DNA of 64,000 nucleotides from Trichoderma breve (taxonomy: Eukaryota > Ascomycota > Sordariomycetes > Hypocreales > Hypocreaceae). The stretch spans positions 806,001-870,000 of the forward strand of contig NC_079234.1 of NCBI RefSeq assembly GCF_028502605.1, written 5' to 3'. Under the pieces are notes generated by a model, which was not told the origin of the DNA, did not search any database, and saw only the letters and a list, made by a program, of their open reading frames with translations. The translations under genes were made by a program, and so were the position numbers. How positions within the stretch are numbered: the first letter of the stretch is position 1; the number at the start of each line of letters is the position of its first letter. Below, piece by piece: positions 1 to 11,057 of the stretch.

Positions 1-1029
1 AGGACCAGCCAGAATCTCTCCTGTCCAATTCTTAACCTCCCAATCGAAATTATTCTTCTCATCGTCGAGCGCCTCCCACAATATCAACAAATCATTCTAT
101 CTCAAACTTGTTATCCATTGCGCCTTATTATCCAAAAAAACAACAAGCTAAAAGATCTATCCGCCATTAATATCGATAAAGATCAGCGACAAGAGTATAT
201 TTTTGCTCTGGCTCGCGGCCGTCTTAATCACTGGGCCTGCCATAAATGCGTTAAGCTCCATCGTATTAACCAGAACGATACTCCGATGAACCCACGATCT
301 ACGATTCAATGTCAAACGTCATGGGACTGCTACTATTATCGAGTCAACTATAAACAATATCCTCGACACATACAATATAAACTCTTCCATCGCCATATGC
401 AACTCGCTTTAAAATATACACGTCTAGAGAAAACAGGAACCGTCTTAACAAAAACATACAAAGATCATCTCAATCGCTTGTTGCAGCCGGTTATGGGAGT
501 CATCCACCCACATAAATACGGCATGACCAGCGAGATTAAAGGAACATTATCGGTATCTCCAAAGATCACAACAGATGGAGAATTCCTCATCCACTCCAAA
601 CATACCTTCTTCAAAGACGTTGAGAATGTCTCTATCAAATCTTTGGGATGGCTTCAGATTTGTCTACATCAGTTTTTGACTCCTGAAGCTCACATGCATA
701 AAATGCATATAATGCCATGTCACCTCGTCGACGATCAATTTTGCAGCTACTGGTGGAATGATTTGCTGACAAACCCAACATCTGCCCTTGGATCCGTTGT
801 TTTGAGCGCCTTCCTCAGAGAAACTGAAGTTTGTGGCTCGTGTCCCTTTTGTGAGACGGACTTTTCTGTTCAGGCTTCTGCTGAAATCACCATACTGCGC
901 GTATGGCAGCGTTTTGGGTCAGAGACAAGTTTCTCGAGCAACATTTCATGGCAAGGGCAGATTCGACTACTACCTGAAAGAGTCGTTGCTTCTTACCCTC
1001 CTGGAAGTATTCGGCAGCTGTATGGCTAG
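1..1029 (+). CDS. F-box protein, 5' end outside the window
   Basis: The open frame runs from base 1 to the TAG at 1027-1029, so the N-terminus lies off the left edge. The first visible residues (LNLPIEIILLIVERLPQYQQ and the Leu/Cys-rich run after it, bases 34-130) look like an F-box. F-box proteins act as substrate adaptors of SCF ubiquitin ligases by binding Skp1. The rest has the layout common in fungal F-box proteins: a Cys pair (WACHKC, about 230-250) followed by KLHRI, a C-terminal Cys pair (GSCPFC) with ETDFSV, an RVWQRFG segment and a PGSIRQLYG ending. That ending falls in the same frame, so 1029 is probably the true stop. No intron is needed in the visible part. The substrate cannot be told. 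Family is fairly sure from the pattern, exact function unknown. Confidence 0.7.
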   Translation, partial: RTSQNLSCPILNLPIEIILLIVERLPQYQQIILSQTCYPLRLIIQKNNKLKDLSAINIDKDQRQEYIFALARGRLNHWACHKCVKLHRINQNDTPMNPRSTIQCQTSWDCYYYRVNYKQYPRHIQYKLFHRHMQLALKYTRLEKTGTVLTKTYKDHLNRLLQPVMGVIHPHKYGMTSEIKGTLSVSPKITTDGEFLIHSKHTFFKDVENVSIKSLGWLQICLHQFLTPEAHMHKMHIMPCHLVDDQFCSYWWNDLLTNPTSALGSVVLSAFLRETEVCGSCPFCETDFSVQASAEITILRVWQRFGSETSFSSNISWQGQIRLLPERVVASYPPGSIRQLYG

Positions 1030-1359
1030 ATTCAGGCACAAGAGGTTGGATTGAATCAGCTGAGAATCTATCAGAAGATTTGAACTATATCAATGCCAGG
1101 AGTTCTAATGCTAGCTATGTCAACGGTTAGACAGCGAGAAAAGTTCAAGTCGTTGCTGCTGAATGCTGCCAGGCAAGACTGGAAGTTGATTATGGTAGCA
1201 GTTACTAGACAAATATAGACATAGTAGGTAGTTATCAGAGAAAATAAATATTCATTCATACCAGGCTAGTTGTTCACGTTCAAAACATAGTCACTAGACA
1301 AAAATGCCAATTGATTCCTTCAACTCCGTACCATGCTCTCTGTATGCAGCGCGTTGAGC
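1030..1359. other. Convergent intergenic spacer
   Basis: This is 330 bases between the F-box stop and the aminotransferase stop on the other strand. Only short shadow ORFs are present. It must hold both 3' ends, but I see no distinct element in it. Confidence 0.5.
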
Positions 1360-3186
1360 TCACACCAGATTAAAAATAGTTCGAAGGGCCGTTCCAAACG
1401 TTCGAACAGCCACTTCCATGTTCTCAGCACTGGACGCTGCAAACGTGAGGCGGAAAAACACGTCGTCCAGAGGCAAATCCGGCTCGGCCCTGAACCAGGA
1501 GCCCTTTGCTATTAGGACGCCCCTCTTGAGGCACGCAGCGAATATTTCCTCCTCGATGTCGAGAGTAGAGTATAGTTTGGCGTTGGGTCTCAAGCTGTGC
1601 TTAATCTTGATCCAGCACTATGGCCGTCACGATTAGCCCTTGTCTCTTTATATGTTCATGCATTTACCTCGGGTGTTTACATGTACTTACAAACATGCCT
1701 GCACTCGGAGAATTCCAGCTCACAATCGATTTGGGCAGAAATTTCTCAAACGCAGCCAGCATCACGTCTCTCCTCCCAGTATATTCTGCCTGTAGATGCT
1801 GCAGCCAGTCCAGAAATCCCTGGTGGCCCCATTTCTCGTCAACTAGCTTGTATATGAGAGCCTGGGAGAAGCCGCTGGGCCCTTGACTCGCTGTTTCAGC
1901 GTGCCGGATGAATCGCTCAATCATTTGCTCGGAGGCCGTCACCCAGCCCATCCTTGCGCCGGGGACGATGACTTTCGAGAAGGAGTCGATGCGCATTACG
2001 CGGCCGTCGGTGTCGATGCTGAGAAACGAAGGGGGAAGATTGGAGAGAAATGTGCTGATAGGAAGCTTTAAAGAGTTTTGAGGGGAGGTTGAGTCGGATC
2101 GTAGCTGAAGAAAGTAATAAGGGTCGTCTTCAATGATGTAGATGTCGTGTTTCTGACAGACTTTGTATATCGCTCTTTTTCTAGCAGCGCTTTGGGTTGA
2201 TCCTGTCGGGTTCTGCCCTGTCGGCACGGTGTATAGGACATGTGGTTTTCGAGCTCCTTTTTTTGCAGCGTCCCAGTTGGTGAGAAGCTCGTCCATGACT
2301 TCTGGTATGGGGCCATCGGCATCCATCTTGATACCAACCGTTTTGATACCCATCGGAAGGGCAGTCTCCAAGGCAGAAGCATAACAATACTCCTCTGTCA
2401 TCCACGAGTCGCCTCTGTTCTTATCACATAGCATTCTTAGCGCCTGATAGATGCCTGCCGTGTTCCCGCTGGTTAGACAAGTATCCCAATCGGCATAGAG
2501 AGGTTTGTGGACAAGTTCTGTGTGCTCGGTAATCCAGCGGATCATCTGAGCTGAACCTGCTGCTTGCCCGTAGTTTAAAGCCACAGAGAGGTCGAACGCT
2601 GCGTCTCCAGAGGCGATGTCGCGTAGTCCCATTGCAATGTTCGATTCGGCTTCGAATACGTCGCTCTCGGCGGCACCAGGTATCGCGGGAATCGCAGCAC
2701 TTATAGAGTTGAATGGGAAATAGTCGGGGCTAGGAAGGCCGCCAGCTAGTGAAATCATTCCCGGTCTCTTGAGAAACCTGGCGGCTACTTTCAAGATTCC
2801 AGGAGCTCGTGCTCGACATTCATCGGTTAGGTGATCTGAGACGGCATCGTTAGATATGAGATGTCTCTTTGAAGTTACTGGAAATAGCACTTACTGTCCC
2901 ATCTCTTTGCTGCCGGCCTATCGGATGACTTTTTTCATCAGGGTAAGTTGCATGTATTTTACAGATTTACAAAAGGTGAACTGACTCTGGAACACTGCAG
3001 TTTGAACATGTCGGAATCGGCATAGGCACCTGTCGGAGCCACCATTTTTCCAACGGCCTGTCGACGGGCATCGATATCGGCAATTGTGGGGGTTTTCAGG
3101 ATGCCATTGCTGAGACAAACGCTCGAGTGCCATTCTGGACTCGCCGTGTCGTCTAGTAGAATGCCTTCTGTAACTAAAGGTGCCAT
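1360..3186 (-). CDS. Aromatic/2-aminoadipate aminotransferase, PLP fold type I (ARO8-like)
   Basis: Four exons give 545 aa: 2986-3186, 2895-2928, 1691-2835 and 1360-1617. The introns of 57, 59 and 73 bp keep phase throughout. The product should be a pyridoxal-phosphate enzyme moving amino groups between aromatic amino acids (or 2-aminoadipate) and 2-oxo acids. Visible marks are the N-terminal ADSDMFK and AAKRWD segments of fungal Aro8-like proteins, the SLAGGLPSPDYFPF region, the VPTGQNPTG cofactor loop, YIIEDDPYY, and the SFSKVIVPGARMGW segment with the Schiff-base lysine. The last exon carries a GVLIAKGSWF stretch typical of the family C-terminus. The start at 3186 was chosen because family homology begins there; an ATG at 3210 would add eight residues. 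The exon 1/2 join is the least certain, because a second AG lies nearby. The Zn2Cys6 gene at 5032 diverges from it across 1.8 kb; regulation by it is only a guess. Confidence 0.85.
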
Positions 3187-3266
3187 ATTGCGATGTGAAC
3201 CCTTGGCCATGTTAGGTGGACTACGAGGAGGTGGGACTTACTAGTTTCAGAAGCTGGCAAGAATTG

Positions 3267-3274
3267 TTTATAAA
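3267..3274 (-). promoter_or_regulatory. TATA-like box upstream of the aminotransferase
   Basis: TTTATAAA, a palindromic TATA-type sequence, lies about 80 bases upstream of the chosen ATG at 3186. Position and sequence suit a core promoter element. No transcript start is known. Confidence 0.35.
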
Positions 3275-3314
3275 GGACAGGGGGGCTCGGGGTAGTTATT
3301 TATCTGGCTTATAA

Positions 3315-3328
3315 ATATCCATGGATAT
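3315..3328. promoter_or_regulatory. 14-bp perfect palindrome in the aminotransferase promoter
   Basis: ATATCCATGGATAT reads the same on both strands and sits about 130 bases upstream of the aminotransferase start. It could be a dimeric regulator site. It could also be chance in AT-rich DNA. Confidence 0.25.
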
Positions 3329-3517
3329 CCATCTGCAACGGTTGTCACTCTTTCTCTTACTCAACCTGCTCACAACGAATTAATGGTGTGGGGCTTCTCT
3401 GTATAAGTTGGACACGAGTTGGGGTAGAAAAGATGCCGTGGGGTAGATTGCGACGAATCGACTCCAACAGTGGCCACCGAGACTTGCGCGACTCTAAGCC
3501 CTATGAATAAATATGTA

Positions 3518-3874
3518 CTATGAAAAGATAAAGTCATCTATGCTATTGAAATAATAGAAATGATGCGTTTGGTCTCTTACCGTAAAAAGAACAAAACTGC
3601 CGGTCTGCCGTTGTCTAAAACAAGACGCTGGGAGACACAAGCGCTGAGGAAAAATAAACAATTTTGGGGGAGGTGGACGGTAATAGGTGGCGGTCCCGGT
3701 CGGTGTCGACAACAATAACAATGTTTTTGTTCTGCCTCGCGCAATACGCTTCTCAAGGGCAGCGTATCGATTTAAACCCTCCTCTTCGTCCGGAGCCAGG
3801 CCCGGATTCCAGAACCATCGTCGGACTGACTCCAGGGCGGCAGAGATCTTCGGCGCAGTATTAATGATGTCCAT
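3518..3874 (-). CDS. Weak hypothetical ORF, 118 aa
   Basis: The first half (starting MDIINTAPKISAALESVRRW, then an acidic and basic mixed stretch) reads like real protein. The second half is low quality and proline/phenylalanine-rich. An upstream in-frame stop could be removed by a 51-bp GT-AG intron, but nothing confirms this. No family is recognised. It may be a small gene, the remnant of one, or chance. Confidence 0.15.
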   Translation of the reverse strand: MDIINTAPKISAALESVRRWFWNPGLAPDEEEGLNRYAALEKRIARGRTKTLLLLSTPTGTATYYRPPPPKLFIFPQRLCLPASCFRQRQTGSFVLFTVRDQTHHFYYFNSIDDFIFS

Positions 3875-4300
3875 TGCAAACGGTATTCACAACAGCACAA
3901 ATATTGCTGATGGCAGCGTTGGCTGCGGCAGGCTCATGGCGACAGTCTCGTCGGGGAGGGGGCCTTTCGTATAAAGAGAAGAAGAAAGGGAAAAGAAAAA
4001 ACTCTATCTTAATCTTAATACTGATACGATATTGGCAAGTGGTTATCTCTTTCCTAGGATACTAAAAGTAAAACCTTCTTTTCTCGCAGCTCTCCCGGTT
4101 CGCACGCGATGTACAGCCTGTCTTGGCCGGCGTACCTCGTCCTCTACGCCCTTTTTGGCACCAAAATCCCCACCGGCTACACCATTGCCATCAAAGGAAG
4201 TACAGCAAAACGGCCATCAAGGACTACTCTGAGGCAACGTGAGGCAGGAAAAATCGTCACACTCTATCGCATAAAAACGCCATCTATTTATTTTGTCTAA

Positions 4301-4468
4301 TAAATACTACTGTATCTATATCTCTCTAGTAACTTCTTCTATATCTATTTTTCTCTAGTAACTGCTATTATATCTATATTCCTCTAGTAACTGCTATTAT
4401 ATCTATATTCCTCTAGTAATTGCTATTATATCTATATTCCTTTAGTAATTGCTACTATAGTTATATAG
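4301..4468. repeat. 29-bp AT-rich tandem repeat, locus 1
   Basis: Five full 29-bp units and a partial sixth run head to tail, each built on TAACTGCTATTATATCTATA followed by TTCCTCTAG. Units 3 and 4 are identical; the outer ones have drifted. Read on the minus strand the unit matches, base for base over most of its length and with the same period, the repeats at 22690-22852 and 31545-31670. Confidence 0.85.
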
Positions 4469-5031
4469 TAAAATCCAGGTGCTAGCTAAATACATGTAGA
4501 CATTCCCCTATAAAAGCGCCACTTGATAAGCTAATTGGGTGCTCGTATTACTGAATACATGCTCTTATTCATTTCGCGGTCGCCACATAGAAGTTTCATC
4601 TCTGTCGTCGATTATGTTGGCTCCTACTTATGAAAGAGTTTTGGTAAACTAAATGTAGTCTGTTAATATACGTGCAGGTTTAGAGGTACTTGTAAGCCTC
4701 TAGTTCTAAAGTAGTGCCATAAGTACTCCATTACGGTCTTAAACATGCATGACTGGTGTCTTGGCGACAGTCACCATTGTATCTCAAAACACAAGATGAG
4801 AGCTTCAAACCAAGTATGGTGATTTCTCACTATTATCAATCTCAGAGTGGTTTCAATCGACTAACTCGCAGTAATTGCCCTGTGGACACAGCACCTAAAA
4901 CCTCTGTCAACGCTAAAGAACAGATGACTAATCTCGGATTATGAAGCCGATGATACAATCTTCAGGTGAATGAGCAACCTTGCTCAGTGAGAATCTCATC
5001 ACATCAGCTCATCTCGGCATTAACACCAGCC

Positions 5032-7218
5032 ATGGAAGGAAACCTCGCCCTCACCGGAGCCCCCAGGCGCAAAAACGGCCGTCCACAGGCCTGCGAGCCC
5101 TGTCGAAGACGAAAAGTCGCATGCGATCACCGCGTGCCCGTATGCTCCCGATGTCGCCGTGGAGGAGTATCAGACAAGTGCGTCTATCTGGTTCAACCAG
5201 GCCAGCAGAATAATCACATCAACTCGTCGAGATCAGCCGCCGTCCCGTCTCTGAGGCCGCAGGCCACAAACGGCAGTCCCGTCTCCATATCAGTACCCGT
5301 TAGTAGATCACCACAAGCAACTCTAGAGAGCAATGTTGGGTATCTCGGCGCGACGAGTTTCTCGGCATTCTATGAAGAAGCGCAAAACAGCTTGTCAGTA
5401 ACAGAAAAGTGCGAGTCAGAGTCGGATATGATGCCGCTCAAAACCGCAGATGTTGCCCCGCGTCTAGATGAGCTTGCTCTCGGCGCCCTGCGACACATTC
5501 CCGACAAGGCTTCGTCTAAGCTGTTGACGAGGCTTTACACAAGCTTTTACGGCGGCTGGAATACGCTCTCGGGGCGGTGGCTGAATAATTCTCTGTGGGA
5601 GGCGTTTGGGACAACTCTGGATCGTGTGGCGCGAGACGAGGAGCTGCTGAGGCGCATGTCGTTTAAGCTGTGTCGGAACAGTGCGGTGCCTCTTGGGGAG
5701 TCTCATACAGATCCGCAAAAGTGGTTTGCCGAGTTTTCAGGGTCGAATTTGCGGTGGGAGTCTCTTGGCCTGCTCTACGTCTTTTGGGCTGGTGGTGCTC
5801 GAAGACTTCCTGAGATGACTGTCATATCCAGCGACTGCGAGGTGCTGCACAATACTCACGCAAGTCATCTCGTGAAGCAGTACAAGATGGCCGCGTGGAA
5901 GTGCATAGAGCTCTGTCGCGATGCGGCCAACAGTAACATCATGTTGTTATTTCTTATTCTGGGCCACAGCTTGTTGGAATCCAACGAGTCCGGAGATGCA
6001 GGTAACTCACTCCGTCCATTAGTCAATACTTCCACTACTTTCTTCTGTCAAACATTCATCTAACAAGTGTATATCAACTCTTAGGCATGCAGTACTGGAG
6101 GACACACGGCGACCTCATGGCCATGACAACCTATCTCGGCCTCCACGTCTCTCCAAACGCCAACCCAAAGGACTTTTCCGTCACTACGCAAACCAAGCGC
6201 CAGCTATTTGCCGCCATCTTCACACATGATAAGGTCACGGCCACGTTCACCGGACGGCCGGCATTTCTCAGCAGAAGATTCTCCTCAACGCCACTTCCTT
6301 TGGATATGAGTGAAGAATTATTACTATCAAATCCTCCCCTCGCCGATTACACTGATTGCCGTGTGGATGAGAATGGATGGAGCACCGATGGCAAAATTTA
6401 TTTATCGACAACGTTGCGTGCAAGAGCCATGCTGTCATATGTAAGGGATGAGATTCTAGAGATTGCCTTACAGAGCATGGATTTCGGGGGCAAGACGGCA
6501 CTTTTGTAAGTTTAAGAAATCACACACAGCATCACAAGAGTTGCTATTAACCATGACCAGGAATTTGAAGAAGCGAGAGATGCAGATCGTTGCCGAATTC
6601 CCGCCCTGCATACTCTATTCACCCAACGACCTCAACAACCCAGACGTCTCAGGCAAAGACCTGTACGCAAGACTTCTCATCTGGCTGGAGCACCTCCAGA
6701 ACCTCTTCTTCATCGAGCGTCTCCTCAGCAAAGAAGACAGCGAAGAAGCGGGATCCCGGCTCTTCGAAATCAGCCTCGAGATGGTAACGCTAGCCCACCT
6801 CTTCTGGACGCACCAAAACCGGCTCAAGACGGTAGAAGACTGCGTCGAATGGACAACAGCCTCGTTCGCAGCCCCGGCCGGCGGGATCCTGTGCATGGAG
6901 CTGCTCCGGGGCAAGGCGCACGGCACGATGAGCGCCGCGGCCACAAAGGCCATCATCGTGGAGAAGCTCGGGATGCTGGCGGCGTTCCTGGACTGGGTGA
7001 TGCCGTCGTCGCCAAACGCGGACATTTGCTTTCGTATTAAAAAGGTTGTGAGGCGGGTGCTGGAGCAGGCGCTGGAGGCGCCGGTGCAGACGAACATGCT
7101 GGACGAGGGCGGGCATTGGAATATGGACTTGTCGTCGCCGGATTTGAATTCATTTTTCAGTTTTGATTTGTTGGATACGTTTGAGTGGCTGCGGCCGGAG
7201 GGATCTGGAAGCGTGTAA
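5032..7218 (+). CDS. Zn2Cys6 fungal transcription factor
   Basis: Three exons (5032-6001, 6085-6505, 6561-7218) code for 682 aa. The first in-frame ATG is 5032. An N-terminal Zn2Cys6 cluster is plain around residues 21-48 (ACEPCRRRKVACDH, then CSRCRRG and a final Cys), following a basic stretch. These proteins bind CGG half-sites in promoters. The middle (from about residue 135) is helical and fits the fungal-specific transcription factor region, with a QYWRTHGDLMAMTTYLGLH segment across the first exon join. The C-terminus is acidic and aromatic (DLNSFFSFDLLDTFEWL), a possible activation patch. Introns of 83 and 55 bp have standard borders. The target is unknown. The divergent aminotransferase is the nearest candidate, but 1.8 kb separates them. 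Confidence 0.88.
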
Positions 7219-7664
7219 GTGAAGACGACAATGTGATGGATTTGTGTATGTTCGTGGATATATGGGTTCGTGCGTAGCGTGTTGTGTTATTTATGTGCTT
7301 AATTTAACATGATAAAGAGTTGATTGCCCTTGGGATGAAATTACAAAGATTCATAGGATTCTCCTCTCAATCAATCTCATCTTGCCCACATCATACAGAT
7401 CATGAGCCGTGTAAATAATCGTAGAGCCACCCCCTCGACGCCCACCACCGACACACCCCACCAAGCCTAAACCTCGGCTATCAGCTCCGTCTCTTTCCAT
7501 CTCGTCATCAACCAACTTTCAGCTTTCAAATCACAACCTCCAACGTACAACTTACAATCAACAAGCTCAATCCAACTCAACCAAACTACTCAACTCTGTC
7601 AGCCCAAACCAAATAACAAACACACAAACACACAAACACCAACAAACACCAACAAACAACTACA
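7219..7664. other. Spacer with long CA-rich leader of the Sdh8-type gene
   Basis: The last 150 bases or so before the ATG at 7665 are almost free of G and rich in C, A and T, ending in repeated ACAAACACC-type words and CTACAATG. Such unstructured CA-rich leaders are typical of well-expressed fungal genes. I see no gene here. Confidence 0.5.
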
Positions 7665-8123
7665 ATGCCTCCATTCCTCCGCCCTCGTCTCCCTGTCCCT
7701 CTCCGCAACGTCAACCTCACCCTCACAACAACCCGCCTCTCCTCATCATCATCCTTCTCCTCACGCCCATCCCCCCCAAAACTCCCCGCCGCCCAACAAG
7801 CCGAATTCGAACGCCTCCAGCGCGCAGCCGCCGTATCGTCCGCCTTCCAAGAAGTAGCTGCAACCCAGACTCCTCCCGCGACCGAAACTCCTCGCCACAC
7901 AACGACCGCTTCCTCTTCTTCTTCAGCTTCCGGTTCTGTTTCATCGGCGCAGAAGACTGATGAGGCTACGACGCTCAATCAGGGCCTCTTTCGCGGCGCG
8001 CCTCCGGAATTCGAAGGCGATACGAATCCCAAGACGGGCGAGGTGGGAGGGCCGAAGAATGAGCCTTTGAGGTGGGGTGGGGAGGGGGATTGGAGCTATA
8101 ATGGCAGGGTGACGGACTTTTGA
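7665..8123 (+). CDS. sdh8: Succinate dehydrogenase assembly factor 4 (SDHAF4/Sdh8, DUF1674), mitochondrial
   Basis: This is a single-exon 152-aa protein. The C-terminus carries the DUF1674 signature: GGPKNEPLRWGGEGDWSYNG followed by RVTDF at the very end. Proteins of this family bind flavinylated Sdh1 in the mitochondrial matrix, protect it from oxidation and pass it on to Sdh2 during complex II assembly. The N-terminus is rich in Arg, Leu and Ser with almost no acidic residues for the first 45 positions, as expected for a mitochondrial targeting peptide. A Ser/Thr/Ala-rich linker (about residues 60-100) precedes the conserved end. Length is usual for a fungal member. The gene stands alone between a regulator and the Rxt3 gene, with no sign of co-regulation. 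Confidence 0.85.
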   Translation: MPPFLRPRLPVPLRNVNLTLTTTRLSSSSSFSSRPSPPKLPAAQQAEFERLQRAAAVSSAFQEVAATQTPPATETPRHTTTASSSSSASGSVSSAQKTDEATTLNQGLFRGAPPEFEGDTNPKTGEVGGPKNEPLRWGGEGDWSYNGRVTDF

Positions 8124-8678
8124 GCGAGGTTTGGGGTTTTATAGGAAGCACAGAGGATGATTCCAACAAGGCTTTCACGTACGAATAAGGGAAACCAAAT
8201 CTACAGTATAAAGGAGGAGGAAGAACAAAAAAAGGCACCGAGAGATATGAAAAATATGTAAGATGGAAAGGATCAACCGCGAGGAGATACCAGCGTCGTC
8301 GCACGCAGCGACGAATTGTACATTACAACTATAGAATCTGAAGCATGTACTATTACTATCCCACGCATCATGATGAGTAGAGGGGGTATTCTTTCATATC
8401 CCAGAGAGGAGAGAGAAGAAAACATCAAAGGACGAAAAAAGAAAAAGAAAAAGCTCCGGATATAAAATGGCCGCCGCCTCCCTGGTCCACTCCCAAAAAC
8501 AAAACATTTGCCCTCGCTATTTTGCTGTCCGCCCAAAATACAAGCCCCGTATATATGAGTCCTCCCCCCTTCCCAGGGGATATCCCATCCCATCCCATAG
8601 GCCTTTTCTTGAACAAATCCTCATGATAATGGAAAAAGATCAATAATTAACAGAAGAAGAAGAAAAAGAAAAAAACAA
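8124..8678. other. Convergent intergenic spacer
   Basis: These 555 bases hold the 3' ends of the Sdh8-type and Rxt3-type genes. Purine-rich runs (near 8405-8450 and 8650-8680) are visible, but nothing codes convincingly. Confidence 0.45.
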
Positions 8679-11020
8679 TTACTTTTCCTCAGCCGTTACC
8701 ACCTTTTCTTCATTTCCCATGTCTCGCATTTCAACATCCTTATCCTGGTCGTGCCCTTGAGAGTGGGTGTCGCTCATCTTTTCGTCGGGCTGATTCTCCT
8801 TGTCTCCTTCACTGTGTCGGCGCTTAGCCTCGGGAATTTCATCACCATTCTTTCTCTTCCCCCAGTTGCCGGAGATCTCGCTGCCGAGACTGGGTTTGCC
8901 CTCCAAAATGTCAGCCTTGCCCAATCCTGTAATCATCACATAGTTGGCCGCCTGCTCCCTCATGCGCTCTCGTCGACCCTTTCCGCGAAGTCTGGCCTGC
9001 GGCTGGGCTCCATTTTGCACCCAGCGGATGCTCTTGACCATGTAGCTCAGGCCATCGTGGACGGCGTGCCGTGATCCGTATTCTCCACCAAACTCGCGGC
9101 TAGTAATTCCGTATCGCGTGGATGGGGCGTATTTGACGAGTCGAGGCAGTATCAAAACATTCACGTGCAGGTCGCGCTCGGCAGGGATGGGCATCGGGCC
9201 CGCGACGGGAGGGGCGGTGATGAGTCCTTCAGACGTGGCATTGGCGGGCTCGTTTTCCTGGTTCTTAACCTTTCGCCGCTTCGTTTCGCCATTGAGACCT
9301 TGCTCCAGATCCAGCAGAGACGTATCGACATCCTCAGTCCATTCTCCCTTGATCCATCCTCCGTGAATGCATGCCGCAACTACGTCCGAGTCGTCGGTGT
9401 AGACATCTGTGCCCCAAAGGAATGCCCTGGCGGTAATCTCCTCTCGAGCGACCGAAGATAGGTGAACGCGTGACACTTTGACAGTCAGGGTGCAGTTTTC
9501 TTTGCCCTTGATCAACTCGAGTGGCAGCGGCTTCGGATTTGACGAGAAACCGCGGTGTGTGGGAGTATTGGGGAGTAGCCTTCCCGCCTTCAGGTCTGGT
9601 TGGTAGATGAAGTCGCCCAAGTGGTGGCGGGGATGGCCAGCAACTTGCTCCAAGACAGCCTTGGAGGATACAATGGTTCGCGGTTTGGGTGGGATCGCGG
9701 TCGGGGGACTCTGGGCAGATTTCGGGACCTGGGCCGGTTGCGCGGGTCGCGGCGCATGGTGGTGATGATGGTGATGATGCGCAGCGTTCGGCATCTTTTC
9801 GGTCGGTGATTCCATCGGAGTAGCGCCCTTGAAATTCTTGAACGTGGTTACTGCAACTGTGGGAGAGGCGGTGCCTTCGGGTGCGTGGTGGTGATGGTGA
9901 TGGTGGTGACTATGGAAAACATGCGTGGTTAGCCTTTTTATACTGCTCTGCTACTCGGATTAATCCAAAGTCAAACAAAAACTTACTGATGGTGGTGGTG
10001 GCCGTGGCCCCTCGCACGCTTTGTGCCACGTCCTACCGGCGTCAATCTGCCTGAACTCTCATCATCACGGCTCTCGTCCGTATTATGCTTCCGTCTTCTA
10101 CCCCTTGCACCCTTGGTCGCACCGTCTGGTCCGGCATCCGGACCTTGGCTGTCCATCTCGTCTCGTTTGGCCAGCGCGGCGTTGACGTACGGCACCGGGG
10201 CCGAGGTGACGGGGCTGGACAGGCCGCCCAAGCTCACGCCGCTGCCTATGCCCGCAAACATGCGACCAAACTCGCTCTTAATGCCTGGTTCTGCGGCAGG
10301 GCCTGGCTGCTGAGGCTGCGCACCCTGGACGGCCTGGGGGAGCGGGGATACGCGTCCTTTGCGGTTAATCTCCTGGATGGCCAGTAGGTTGCGCTGGTGA
10401 ATACCAGGTCCAGATGGGTCGTCAACATTTCTGTTTCGCGCTGGGTCAAACTGATGGTGTCCGACGGCACCACCAAAAGGCGCCGACGAATGAGGTGGAG
10501 GCACATCATCAAGAGGTCGAGGCCTAGGCTGCTGCTGCTGCTGCTGCTGTTGTTGTTGTTGTTGCTGCTGTTGCTGCTGCTGCTGAGCGTGGTGAAGCTC
10601 CATTCGGGCTCTATCTGGTGACTCGTGAGGCTGAGGTGGGCCAGCAGCGCCAGTTGCGCTCTGAGGATACGCTGGATGGGAGGTTGGAGGGAATCTCTCG
10701 GGAGGTGCTGTCGGATACGCTGAAGAGCCATGAGGCGCATAGGGTCCAGAGACAGGAGGATAGTCTGGGTGTGGCCGCTGGTGGTCCATGGGCGCGGGCC
10801 TATAGCTCGCCTCGGTTTCCGGCCGTCCCCAGCGAGGGTCTCGAGGATCGCGCCGGTCGAGGAGCTCGGCAGGGGGTGCGCCGTAGGGGGCAGATTGATG
10901 TACCGGGGGTTCGCGATGCGCCTGGTCATGCGGGGGCAGCGGATGTCGGTTCGGGTCGCCACCAGAATATGCTCGCTCCCTCCCTTCTCGTTCTCGCTGC
11001 TGCTGCTGCTGGCGTTGTTG

Positions 11021-11057
<37 letters not shown>

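Larger units (their letters stand above)
3187..5031. other. Divergent intergenic region, aminotransferase / Zn2Cys6 regulator
   Basis: These 1.8 kb hold the aminotransferase promoter elements, a weak minus-strand ORF (3518-3874), an AT-rich tandem repeat (4301-4468) and the leader of the Zn2Cys6 gene. A short plus-strand ORF near 4032-4300 has no recognisable content. No other gene is supported. Confidence 0.5.
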
